Assembly: GCF_030052815.1 (NCBI RefSeq)
Contig: NC_079499.1
Location: forward strand, 98,366,480-98,430,479
DNA: 64,000 nt
Direction of reading: 5' to 3'
Source of the DNA: Hevea brasiliensis
Taxonomy: Eukaryota; Streptophyta; Magnoliopsida; Malpighiales; Euphorbiaceae
The notes below the pieces were generated by a model. It had not been told where the DNA came from, searched no databases, and saw only the letters and a list, made by a program, of their open reading frames with translations. The position numbers were made by a program, and so were the translations under genes. Of the stretch, positions 43,796 to 54,153 are shown piece after piece (the stretch's first letter is position 1; the number at the start of each line of letters is the position of its first letter).

Positions 43796-45553
43796 ATGAG
43801 ACGATCGAAAAGCACAAGTGATACTGAATTGTTGTTCAACCCAGAAATTGAAAAATTCTGTCGAGCCAACAAAAAGGAATACAAGAGAAGAAAGGAAGCA
43901 GAAAAAGAAGAACAACAAAGATTTGAGCAAGAGGAGACAATTGAAAATATGGAGAATCAAAATAGAGCTATTGGTGGAGATAATGGAGGAAATGAGCAAA
44001 ATAGGCAAAATGAAGTGGTTAATCAAAATGATCCTCAAAGAAGATCCATGTTGGATTATGCTTTTCCTAGATGTGCTTATGTAAGAGATAACAGACCTAT
44101 TATTGGAGCTAATCAATTTGAGTTAAAGACTGGTCTCATTCAAATGGTTCAGAATTCACAATTTGGAGGTAGTCCACTTGAAAATCCTCATTCTCATTTG
44201 AAGAAATTTTTGATGATATGTGGTACACAAAGGCAGCCTGGAGTTTCAGATGAAGTGATTCGGCTCACCTTATTTCCATTTTCTCTTTGGGATTCAGCAT
44301 TAGAGTGGTATGACTCACTTCCACAAGCTATTATAGCTACTTGGGAGCAGTTATCTCAAGCTTTTCTATCTCAGTTTTTCCCACCTGGGAAGACCACTCA
44401 TTTGAGAAATTTGATGGTAGCTTTTAAGCCAAGAGATGATGAAACTTTGTATGAATCTTGGATGAGATTTAAGGACCTTGAAAGGCAATGTCCTCATCAT
44501 GAAATACCAAAATGGATGATTGTTCAGAATTTCTACACCAGAGTTACTCCAGCCATAAGAAACACAATTGATTCACAAGCAGGAGGAGATTTCATGAGAA
44601 TGACAAGTGAAGAATGCTATGATCTATTAGAGAAGATTGCTCATAATACCCACTTATGGGGAAATCCAAGAGCACTTGAGCCAAAGAAGGCTGGGATTTA
44701 TGAACTTGACTCAGTTAGCTACATGAATGCGAGATTTGATCAGTTAACTCAGCTTCTTAGTGATTTTTGCACAAAGGCAATAACCTCAACTCCTACAACT
44801 ATGCAACAAGTTGCCTTCACAGATGGAACTCAAAGTTGTGGAGTTGATTACTCTTCTTATGGTGATGATTATTTGCAAGAACAAGGTGCTTATGCAGGAG
44901 GTTATCAACAGAAACCTATGGGAAATTCTTATTCTAATGTGAACAACTCAACATGGAGACCACAAGCAAATTTTGCTCAACAAGGTCAAAGCTCAAATTA
45001 TCCTCATAACCAGCAGTATATGCAGCAGAATAGGCCTCAATTTCAGCCCACAAGGCAGCCACAACCTGGATATCAAGCAAGAGCACAACAATCCCTTCCA
45101 CCTCATGAGCCGAAGCCAACCTTGGAAAGCATGATGGAGAAATTTTTTGCTGAACAAAGTAAGATGAATAGCAAATTGGAGGAAGAAATGCAACACATAA
45201 GACAAACCATGGATCAATTACAAGTCCACAACCGCATGTTGGAGACTCAATTGGCTCAACAAGCAAGCTCATCAGGAAGCAAATCCTTTGGGAAATTACC
45301 TAGCCAACCAAAAAACCCTCATGAACAATGTAAGGTTGTAACCTTGAGAAGTGGTAAGAAAGTTGGTCTAGAGAGTGAAAACAAGAGAGAAGAAAAAGAG
45401 AGCACAAAAGAAGAAAATTCAATTAAGAGCAAGAAAAATGAAAAGAATAAGAAAGTAAAAGTGAGCAAGATAAAGGAGAGAAACCATACATCCCACCTGA
45501 ACCTTACAAGCCCACCCTTCCCTACCCTCAAAGATTCATTAAGCATAAGCTAG
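43796..45553 (+). CDS. Athila gag polyprotein (element 2)
   Basis: An open frame of 585 codons from the ATG at 43796 (MRRSKST; the third Athila starts MRRTKST). It would form the capsid of virus-like particles. A basic/Glu-rich N-terminus is followed by the retrotransposon gag domain (about residues 100-270: FELKTGLIQM, LFPFSLWDSALEWYDSLP, FLSQFFPPGKT, RDDETLYESWMRFKDL), a Gln/Asn-rich middle, a heptad-like region near 470-500 and a Lys/Glu-rich linker. No CCHC zinc knuckle is visible. A frameshift before about 45480 takes the frame away from the IPPEPYK segment that leads into the protease, so a Gag-Pol fusion is not made from this copy without frame change. Confidence 0.85.
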   Translation: MRRSKSTSDTELLFNPEIEKFCRANKKEYKRRKEAEKEEQQRFEQEETIENMENQNRAIGGDNGGNEQNRQNEVVNQNDPQRRSMLDYAFPRCAYVRDNRPIIGANQFELKTGLIQMVQNSQFGGSPLENPHSHLKKFLMICGTQRQPGVSDEVIRLTLFPFSLWDSALEWYDSLPQAIIATWEQLSQAFLSQFFPPGKTTHLRNLMVAFKPRDDETLYESWMRFKDLERQCPHHEIPKWMIVQNFYTRVTPAIRNTIDSQAGGDFMRMTSEECYDLLEKIAHNTHLWGNPRALEPKKAGIYELDSVSYMNARFDQLTQLLSDFCTKAITSTPTTMQQVAFTDGTQSCGVDYSSYGDDYLQEQGAYAGGYQQKPMGNSYSNVNNSTWRPQANFAQQGQSSNYPHNQQYMQQNRPQFQPTRQPQPGYQARAQQSLPPHEPKPTLESMMEKFFAEQSKMNSKLEEEMQHIRQTMDQLQVHNRMLETQLAQQASSSGSKSFGKLPSQPKNPHEQCKVVTLRSGKKVGLESENKREEKESTKEENSIKSKKNEKNKKVKVSKIKERNHTSHLNLTSPPFPTLKDSLSIS

Positions 45554-46411
45554 ACAAACAATTTGGCAAATTCCTTGAAGTGCTAAAGAAGTTATATATC
45601 AATGTGCCATTCACTGAGGCACTATCTCAAATGCCAAGTTATGCCAAGTTTTTGAAGGAGATTCTTTCCAACAAGAGAAGGCTAGAAGATTATGACACCA
45701 TCAACTTGGGGGAGCAATGCGGCTATAATCGTAAGAAGTTACCTCCCAAACTCAAAGATCCGGGTGTGTTTTCCATCCCTTGTCATATAGGTGATAATTG
45801 TGTGGCAAATGCCTTATGTGACCTTGGAGCTAGTGTCAGCCTAATGCCTCTTTCAATAGATGAAAAGTTGAATATGGGAGAGTTGAAGCCCACAAACATG
45901 TATCTTTCATTGGCTGACCGTTCAATTAAGTATCCAGAAGGCATTCTAGAAAATGTGCCTATCAAGGTTGGGAAATTCTACATTCCGGTGGACTTTGTCA
46001 TTCTAGATATGGAAGAAGATACAAAAGTTCCTATCTTATTGGGAAGACCCTTTTTGGCAACAGCTGGTGCATTAATTGATGTAAAGGGTGAGAAATTGAC
46101 ACTTAGAGTGGGAGATGATCAAATGATATTCAACATCAATCCAGCCATGAAAAGGAAACATGAAGAAGTTGAGTCTTGTTTGCGGGTAGACATCATTGAT
46201 GAGATTGTTCAAGAGCATTTCAGAAAAAGCTATCCACAAGACCCACTTGAAAATTGCTTACTCCATGGTGGCAGCATTGATGATGATAATCACAACATAG
46301 CTGCTTTTGCACAACACTTGGAGAGCTCTCCACCACATCCTGAAGCCACAATTTTTCAACTTGAAGAAGTGCAAAATTTGGAAATCAAACAACCATCATT
46401 AAAGGTAGAGG
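45554..46411 (+). pseudogene. retropepsin-like protease region of pol (element 2)
   Basis: The frame continues gag's family-conserved linker (KKLYINVPF, SQMPSYAKFLKEIL). The active-site motif DLGASVSLMP is at 45819-45848 and the strand ILLGRPFLATAGALIDVKGE follows. It is open and undamaged in itself, but a frameshift separates it from gag and a TAG at 46609-46611 ends the frame before RT. It would cleave the polyprotein during particle maturation. Confidence 0.85.
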
Positions 46412-47310
46412 ATGCCCCAAAGGTAGATCTTAAACCTCTTCCTTCCAACCTCAGGTATGCTTTTCTTGGACCCAATGGAACATATCCTGTTATAATTAAT
46501 GCATCTTTGACTAATATTGAGAATGAAAAATTATTGAGAGTTTTGGGTTATGCAATTGATGATATAAAGGGAATTAGTCCAACAGTTTGTATGCATAGGA
46601 TTTTCCTATAGCCAAATAGTAAACCTTCCATTGAACATCAAAGAAGATTGAATCCTACAATGAAGGATGTTGTGAAAAAGGAAATCCTAAAATTACTAGC
46701 TGCTGGAATTATTTACCCCATTTCTGACAGTGAGTGGGTTAGTCCTGTGCATGTTGTACCAAAAAAAGGTGGGGTGACAGTTGTTAAAAATGAGAATAAT
46801 GAATTGATACCCACTAGAACTGTCACAGGTTGGAGAATGTGCATAGACTATAGGAAGTTGAACAATGCTACAAGAAAAGACCATTTTTCCCTTCCTTTTA
46901 TGGATCAAATGTTAGAGAGATTAGCCAAGCATTCATTCTTTTGTTACTTAGATGGATATTCTGGTTTCTTTCAAATTCCAATCCATCCTGATGACCAAGA
47001 AAAAAATACCTTTACTTGTCCCTATGGCACCTTTGCCTATCGAAGGATGCCATTCGGATTGTGTAATGCGCCTGGCACATTTCAAAGGTGCATGATGGCC
47101 ATTTTTTCTGATTTTATTGAAGAAATTATGGAGGTCTTCATGGATGACTTTTCAGTATATGGCACTAATTTTGATTCATGCTTGACTAATTTGTCTAAAA
47201 TCTTGCAGAGATGTGCTGAAAATGATCTAGTGTTGAATTGGGAGAAATGCCACTTTATGGTCCAAGAGGGGATCGTTTTAGGGCATTTGATCTGAAATAG
47301 GGGAATTGAA
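46412..47310 (+). pseudogene. reverse transcriptase region of pol (element 2)
   Basis: Landmarks are AGIIYPISDSEWVSPVHVVP, WRMCIDYRKLN, LDGYSGFFQIPIHPDDQEK, TFAYRRMPFGLCNAPGTFQRC and the catalytic FMDDFSVYG (Asp-Asp codons 47143-47148). Compared with element 1, an in-frame deletion of about six codons precedes LGYAIDDIKG near 46543. Stops lie at 46609-46611 and 47293-47295. The catalytic core between the stops is otherwise well kept. Confidence 0.9.
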
Positions 47311-47935
47311 GTGGATATAGCTAAAATAGAAATTATTGAAAAAATGCCCCCTCCAACCACTGTCAAAGGAGTGCGGAGTTTTCTTGGACATGCTGGGTTT
47401 TACCGGCGATTTATTCAGGATTTTTCTAAACTTGCTAAACCCTTAACAAATCTCTTGAATCATGATGTTAAATTTGATTTTAATCAAGATTGTATGGTTG
47501 CTTTTTGCAGGTTGAAGACGGCCTTAACAACAGCTCCTATCATGCAACCCCCGGATTGGACTTTGCCATTCGAAATCATGTGTGATGCAAGCGAGTTTGC
47601 TGTTGGAGCTGTCCTTGGCTAGCGAAAAGATAGAAAACCTTATGCCATTTACTATGCAAGCCGAACCCTTGATGAAGCTCAAGTTAATTATGCTACAACT
47701 GAAAAGGAGTTCCTTGCGGTAGTATTTGTACTCAATAAATTTCGTTCTTATTTGGTCAACTCAAAGGTAATAGTTTTCACTGATCATGCAACAATAAGGT
47801 ATTTAATGAGCAATAAAGAAGCTAAATCTAGGTTGATTAGATGGATTTTGTTACTTCAAGAATTTGATTTGGAAATAAGAGATAAAAAAGGTGTTGAGAA
47901 TGTGGTGGCTGATCACCTTTGTAGGATAAAAACTG
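47311..47935 (+). pseudogene. RNase H region of pol (element 2)
   Basis: The connection segment (RSFLGHAGFYRRFIQDFS) leads into RNase H. Its acidic residues are all visible: Asp in MCDASEFAVGAVLG, Glu in [11 protein letters not shown], Asp in [10 protein letters not shown] and Asp in VVADHL. A single stop, TAG at 47620-47622, replaces a codon that is CAA in element 1. Confidence 0.87.
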
Positions 47936-49299
47936 AAAATAAAGATGATGATATTGTGCCAATTGATGAGTTTTTCATGAATGAGCAGTTGTATGTGTTG
48001 AAATCTGCACTTCCATGGTTTGCTGATATTGTGAATTTCTTATCTTGTGGTGTCTTGCCACCTGATTTATCTTGGCAGCAAAAGAAAAGATTCTTGCATG
48101 ATGTTAAATTTTATTCTTGGGAAGAACCTCTTTTGTTTAGGAGATGTAATGATGGAATAATTAGGAGATGTATACCAGAGGAAGAAATAAATGATGTTAT
48201 TTACCATTGTCATTCCTCTGAATATGGTGGTCATTTTAGTGTCTCAAAAACTATTGAAAAAGTCTTGACATCAGGTTTCTATTGGCCAAATATGTTTAAA
48301 CACGTGAGAGACTTTGTAAGCAAGTGTGATAGGTGCCAAAGGGTAGGTAACATTTCCAAGAGGGATGAGATGCCCCAACAGTCCATATTAGAAGTTGAAT
48401 TGTTTGATGTGTGGGGAATTGATTTCATGGGGCCATTTCCATCTTCTTATGGAAATAAATATATCTTGGTAGGGGTGGACTATGTATCTAAATGGGTAGA
48501 AGCTATTGCTAAACCTACCAATGATGCAAAAGTTGTGGTGAAATTTCTGAAAAAATTTATTTTGACCAGATTTGGTGCCCCACGTGCCATAATCAGTGAT
48601 GGTGGTAGCCATTTTTGCAACCACTAATTTGAAAAATTAATGAGAAAGTATGAGGTAAAGCATAGGATTGCCACGCCATATCACCCTCAAACAAATGGCC
48701 ATGTAGAAATCACAAATAAAGAAATCAAGCAAATCCTGGAGAAAACTGTCAACAAGTCCAGAAAAGATTAGTCCCTTAAATTAGATGACACTCTTTGGGC
48801 ATATAGAACAACATTTAAAACCCCCATAGGAACTACACCTTATAGGTTAGTTTTTGGGAAATCATGCCATTTGCCCGTAGAGTTAGAACATAAAGCTTAT
48901 TGGGCCATTAGTGCAATCAATTTTGATTTACAAGCTGCTGGACATAAAAGATTTTTGCAACTTGATGAATTAGAAGAATTGAGACTTGATGCTTATGAAA
49001 ATGCTAGGATCTATAAAGAAAGAACTAAAAAATGGCATGATAAGCATATCAAGAAAAAGGACTTTAAAGAAGGAGATTTGGTTCTCTTATTCAATTCAAG
49101 GTTAAAATTTTTTCCAGGAAAATTAAAATCAAGGTGGTCCGGTCCATTTAAAATTGTGAAAGTTTTACCTCATGGTGCTGTGGAAATTTTTGGTGAAAAA
49201 TCTGGTAATTTCAAGGTAAATGGACAAAGGTTGAGGCACTATTCAGTTGGTGAGCCAATTGAGAAGATAGCAACCTGCTATCTCTCCATAAAATCTTGA
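47936..49299 (+). pseudogene. integrase region of pol (element 2)
   Basis: An H2C2 zinc-binding region ([11 protein letters not shown] then CDRCQR) precedes the catalytic core. The Asp at 48421 (GIDFMGPFP), the Asp at 48598 (ISDGGSHF) and the Glu at 48706 (HVEITNKE) are present, with 35 residues between the last two. The C-terminal region ([48 protein letters not shown]) has no chromodomain. Stops are TAA at 48625-48627 (CAA in element 1) and TAG at 48768-48770 (TGG in element 1). The frame ends at 49299. Confidence 0.9.
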
Positions 49300-50077
49300 G
49301 TGAGTATGGTCAAGCTAAAGACCTAAACTTAGCATTTTTGTGCATAACTCACAATTTTTCATTGATTCTTTATTTTTTTTCATATATGTATTTGTTTTAA
49401 GTTTTTTCATACTCCTTATTTAGAGTTTAACATTGTTCTAATTTCCTTATGCAGATGGGATGCAATGCATTACAAGCAAATGAGCATAAAAAAAATTTTA
49501 TTTTAGTTTTAGCTTTAAATTTTAGCTTTTGATTCTTGCTGGATTCATTGCCCTTTTTGTTAATTTTAAGAGAAAATTTTTCCAAACCTTGTCATCTTGG
49601 TTTAACAAGAAAATTATTTGAATGTGGATGTGTGAATTGGTGCTTTGAAAAATTATTTTTTATGAGTGTTTGATGAACATAACAAGTTGAACAATTAGAA
49701 TTCATGTTATGAAGGTTTAATCATTTGAAATCTAATTTGTTTTACTTTTTTAGGCACTCTCTAAATCTGTCAAATTTGGGCAGCAGATTGCACAACCTGC
49801 GACATAATCGGGTTCGCTTGTGTCGTCGCTTGTGTTCGCTGGGCACATTTTGGGCAGATTGTTGCACAACTTGCGACATAACCGGGTTCGCTTGTGTCGT
49901 TGCTTGTGTTCGCTGGGCACACTTTGGGCAGATTGTTGCATAACTTCCGACACAACCCCCCTATCCTTATGTTCTAACTTGTGTCGCCTGTTTGTTTTGC
50001 AGGATAAGGACTCACTTCACCAGAATGGGCCAGCAGCTACCCCAAGCCCAAAAGCCCACTAACCCATTTTGATATAA

Positions 50078-50110
<33 letters not shown>

Positions 50111-50364
50111 CCAAATCCAAAGCCCAAAACCCATACCCCATAAGCCCAAGCCCGAAACCCGAAACCCAAAACCTAAAAAAAAAACCCAAACCCATAGCCC
50201 AAACGCATAGCCCATGCCTTCTCCTTCTTCCTCTCGGCATCGCCCCCGACACGACCCCCCTTTTTCACCGTCACCTTCGTCCTCACAGTCATCTCCACCA
50301 CAGACATTTTTCTTCGACTTCTTCCCATTCTTCTTCTTTCTCAGTCCCTTCCCTCCATTTCGCC
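49300..50364 (+). other. non-coding spacer between pol and env-like ORF (element 2)
   Basis: The U3-type motif recurs here: ACAACCTGCGACATAA and related units separated by GGGCAGATTG at about 49775-49990, in three copies. An (AAT)n run lies at 50080-50108, and a stretch rich in CCCAAACCC-type words at 50110-50215. Open frames on the minus strand across 50012-50494 are low-complexity and not coding. Confidence 0.65.
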
Positions 50365-51939
50365 ATGCCCGACTCCCCACTCTCTTTCGAAAACTCCCCT
50401 CCCCATTCCTCACAGCCGCCGCAGCCCCAAACCACTCCACCCATGAATGCCGATTCACCGGCAACCCATTCTGGTGACGCCCCCATCGCTTCATACAAGA
50501 AGAAAAAGGCCAAAAGCATTAAGCCGCACAAATCAACAAGCGGCGTCAAGAGGAAGTGACCCGAACCGGCCACACAACAACTCCCAGTCCCGCCCCCAAT
50601 GCCTGCTGAACCTGCTGTCCGACGTGGCATCCCAAAATCGGCGGTCAAGCGCCCCGGTACATCTAAAGGTAACTTTGTAATTACCTCCTCTTTGTCTGCT
50701 GCTAGACATTGGGTATTACCTACTGCTGAAATGAAAAGAAATAAGGCAAGAGTCGAAGCTCGAAAAATGGTTCAAACTCGGTATTTAGATGTGTCTACAC
50801 TTAAATCCTTAGAGATATATGATGAAATGCAGACTCTGTTAGATGCTTTAGGTTAGGTGCGATTTGCACATAAACAGGAACTGGTTTATCCCATTCTGGT
50901 GCAAGAATTTATGGCCTCCCTGTCCACTAATAAGCATAAAAATGCCTTGGATAATGACTTGACAATCAATTTTAGATGCCTTGGTCAAGATAGGGTGCTG
51001 TCTATGGATAATTTTCACCATATATTCAGCTTTCCACCTGATGGTTTGTTCAAAATACCTACTAGCCAAAGGGACTATAATGGGTATGAATTTTGGCAGC
51101 AAATTGCACCTTCAGCAGGTACTTTCAAACCGGGGCACAGTAAGGCCTCTAAGATTGAGAGTCATGCCTTGAGATTGCTTGAGAGATTAATTGCAAATAC
51201 AATTTTGGGAAGAGGAACTAGTGTTGGCACAATGTCTCAGTATGATTTATTCTTTTTATGGTGTGTAAAAACTGGTAAAAAAGCTTCACCTGGTTATTAT
51301 TTTTACCGTCATGTGATCCGCCAGACTACTAGGGGTACTGGTAACATTGTGTTTGGAGGTTTGGTCACACCCATTGCACATTATTTTGGCTTTAATCCTC
51401 AAGTTCACAAGTGTGCTGCTGTTCCAACTGGTTTGCTATTTTTGGATGGACCTCATTTGGCCAACCAAAAATTTTGTATCAAAAATGAGGCTACCAAGCT
51501 GTATGAGATTCCTGCATCCACCGCACCACCACCTGGCTCTCCCACTGCAATTAGCTCTTCCTCAGCATCTGAGAAACCATCCGAGCAGCCTTTTACACAC
51601 CCTCCACGCCAGGCTCCACCAGCTGCCCAACCTGCTTCATCAACAGCTTCTGGACCATCCATGGCAACCCTTCTGACATTCATGGAGAATCTCAGTGATG
51701 AGATCTATTCTTTTCGATAAATGACGGATGTCTCTTTTCAAACATTGCGGGATTTAGCTGATATATATTTGGATAGAAGTGCTGAAATGCAAGACGAGTT
51801 GAAAGTCCTGCGAGCTAAGCTGGAGCAGATCGAAACGAACCAGGCACTGATTTTGAGCATCATCTCTCCACAGCAACCACCAAAAGCACCACCACCTCCA
51901 CAAGATGGCAAGGGCAAAGAAATTCTCATACCAGATTGA
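50365..51939 (+). pseudogene. env-like third ORF of Athila (element 2), one frame with three stops
   Basis: One frame of 525 codons runs from ATG 50365 to TGA 51937-51939, interrupted only by TGA 50557-50559, TAG 50854-50856 and TAA 51718-51720. The N-terminus is Ser/Pro-rich and then Lys-rich. A central globular part follows (LVYPILVQEFM, TINFRCLGQDRVLSMDNFHH, ILGRGTSVGTMSQYDLFFLW, IVFGGLVTPIAHYFGF), then a Pro/Ser/Ala-rich stretch and a short heptad-like C-terminus (LRAKLEQIE). The central part resembles a plant-transposon domain known from Athila-derived proteins. Neither a signal peptide nor a clear membrane helix is evident, so a true envelope role is unsupported. Element 1 has the same ORF in worse state. 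Confidence 0.75.
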
Positions 51940-52450
51940 CCAGCTTTTATTCTCAATTTACATTTCATGTTTTTATTTTTAGTTGCTTAATTAATTAGTG
52001 TTTTGAACTTGTTTAGTTAATATTTTGCTTGTGTTGTTTTTATTTTACTTGAACCATTTACTTCTTCAGTATTTTTTTTAGTTCCTCATAAAGTACATTT
52101 TTCTTTTATATCTTTAGTACATTGCTCACTTGCTTTGATTTGCTACTTTGGATTTACACTTGATAGTTATATTTTTGAGCTTAACTTCCTTAATTCAACT
52201 TTTTGAGTTTAATTGATTTAATGAATTCCATTGCACTGTTTCTTTTGCAATGAGTGCAGCAGCTGTCCAAATTTTATTTAATTAAATTGGCTGCACTTCA
52301 ATGAGGTAACAATTCTCATCTCCGCTTGTGTCACTTTCAACACAAGTTGTGCTATCGCTTATGCAACAGGGTAATAATTCTTTATGCACATATGAGCCAC
52401 CCATTTTCTGCACATATAGCCAAATTATCCCATTCCTTGCAATCTTTTAA

Positions 52451-52490
52451 CATTGAGGACAATGTTCATTCTGAGTATGGGGGAGAGGGT
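52451..52490 (+). other. internal PPT-like motif (element 2)
   Basis: CATTGAGGACAATGTTC is followed by CTGAGTATGGGGGAGAGGG. It parallels the true PPT at 54136-54153 (TTTGAGTATGGGGG) and the same motif pair of element 1. Confidence 0.55.
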
Positions 52491-53260
52491 AAATTTTTTG
52501 CAAAAATTATTTTTCTTTTTCACTTGCATATAGTGACATATTCATTACTTCATACTTGTACATATTCACATGCATACACTTGCATATAGCTTCATACACT
52601 TAGTTATGCATACTTAGTTACATATAGGTTGACTATACATTTATACATTCATGCATTTCATTAATTCATTTAAAATTTTTGAATTTTTAAACCAGTCTTT
52701 GAATTCCATAAGCCACTTATTCAAGCAATCCAACTTGCCTTTAGATGGTTAGTGGAATGAAAGTTCCAGCTGGGTACAAAGTCTTAAGCATTATTCTTTC
52801 TCTTACTTAATAGCTGAAAATTAATATATTTATCTAGGTATGCAGATTCTGATTAGCTATTTTGAGTTTTGAGTGTCTGAATAAGCCTTTAAGAAAGAAA
52901 ATGGTCCTTGTCGTCTCACCATTCCTAGAACAAGCATCTTAGATCTTTCAAAGCGAAATTTTTAACTTGCATTTGATAAGAATATGATGTAGGCATTCCT
53001 TCATATTTTAAATCTCACATTTAGCCTTAACCTACCTTAATCTCATTTCAACCCTTGCAAACCCCCTTGAACCTTAATTCCCTAATTTCTTTGGAACCAA
53101 AATCATTTACCTAGCCATTAAACCTAAACACTACCACCTATTTATGAGAATAATATTTTAGCAATTAAGTGCATAAAATAAAAAATAAAAAAAAATAATG
53201 GAAAAAAAAGTTTGGAGGATTGAAACATCTTGAAAAGTGCTAGAGTAATTGTGAAAAGTT

Positions 53261-53570
53261 GATAAAAAAAAAGAGGTCACTAAAATATCCCAAAGGTAAT
53301 TTTGGGTGTGACGTAAAATAGGGACGCATACAAAATAAAAAAATATATTATAAAAGTAGTCCCTTTATTTTGATAGCACTTGAGATTCATTGTGAATTTC
53401 TTTCCTCTTGATAAAAAAAAAAGGGTCACCAAAATATCCCAAAGGTAATTTTGGGTGTGACATGAAATAGGGACACATACAAAATCAAATAAAAAAAAAG
53501 TATAAAAGTAGTCCCTTTATATAATCATTGTGATAGCACTTGAGATTCATTGTGAATTTCTTTCCTCTTG
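53261..53570 (+). repeat. tandem duplication in the 3' spacer of element 2
   Basis: Two units of about 149 and 160 bp (53261-53409 and 53410-53570) share GATAAAAAAAA, GTCACCAAAATATCCC-like, TAGTCCCTTTAT and ATAGCACTTGAGATTCATTG. Confidence 0.85.
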
Positions 53571-54135
53571 ATAAAAAAAAAAAGAAAAAAAAATTTCTAT
53601 TATAAAAAAAAATATATTCTATTAAAAAAAAAAGGATGCACTTTGAGTTTCATGATTAATATTATTCTCATATTTTGTTTTCCTTATTCCCTTTCTTTGT
53701 TAACACAATTTTACCCCTATTTTGACCCCATTACAACCCTTAAAAAGAACTAATGATTCTTTGAAAAATGCTTGTTACATTAGTAGAGTTAGATCTTTTA
53801 TGCTTGCATATGGGTTTGGCAATATAATCTTTCATACATTACTCACCATCTATTTGAGACACATTGGCTATCTATTTCATTTAGGTTTGTTTTGGCACAA
53901 TTGACTCTTGTAGCTGGTTGGTATTTGTTGCTTGGGTTGATTGGTTAATTCTTAGCTATTTTGTAATTATTGAGAGTGATTACTTCATTCTTTGTGCTTC
54001 GCTGGTGGGAATTTGGAATGTTGGTGGCTAGGGGTAAGTTGGTGGTTTGGATTAGTGATTTTTGTGTTTTCAAACACTGATTCTATTCCCTTCCAAATGA
54101 GTTTTAATGAAATTTTTCTTGGGGACAAGCAAGAG

Positions 54136-54153
54136 TTTGAGTATGGGGGAATT
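54136..54153 (+). other. polypurine tract (element 2)
   Basis: TTTGAGTATGGGGGAATT ends exactly at the 3' LTR start. Confidence 0.85.

Larger units (their letters stand above)
51940..54135 (+). other. non-coding spacer between env-like ORF and PPT (element 2)
   Basis: No gene. It holds the internal PPT-like motif (52451-52490), conserved blocks shared with element 1, and a tandem duplication (53261-53570). A/T runs near 53570-53635 produce a spurious Lys-rich open stretch. Confidence 0.65.

Noticed and set aside
50012..50494. 160-codon minus-strand ORF near the env-like start
   Set aside because: It is the antisense of the Pro/Ser-rich leader and an (AAT)n run (giving a string of Ile), and is not coding.
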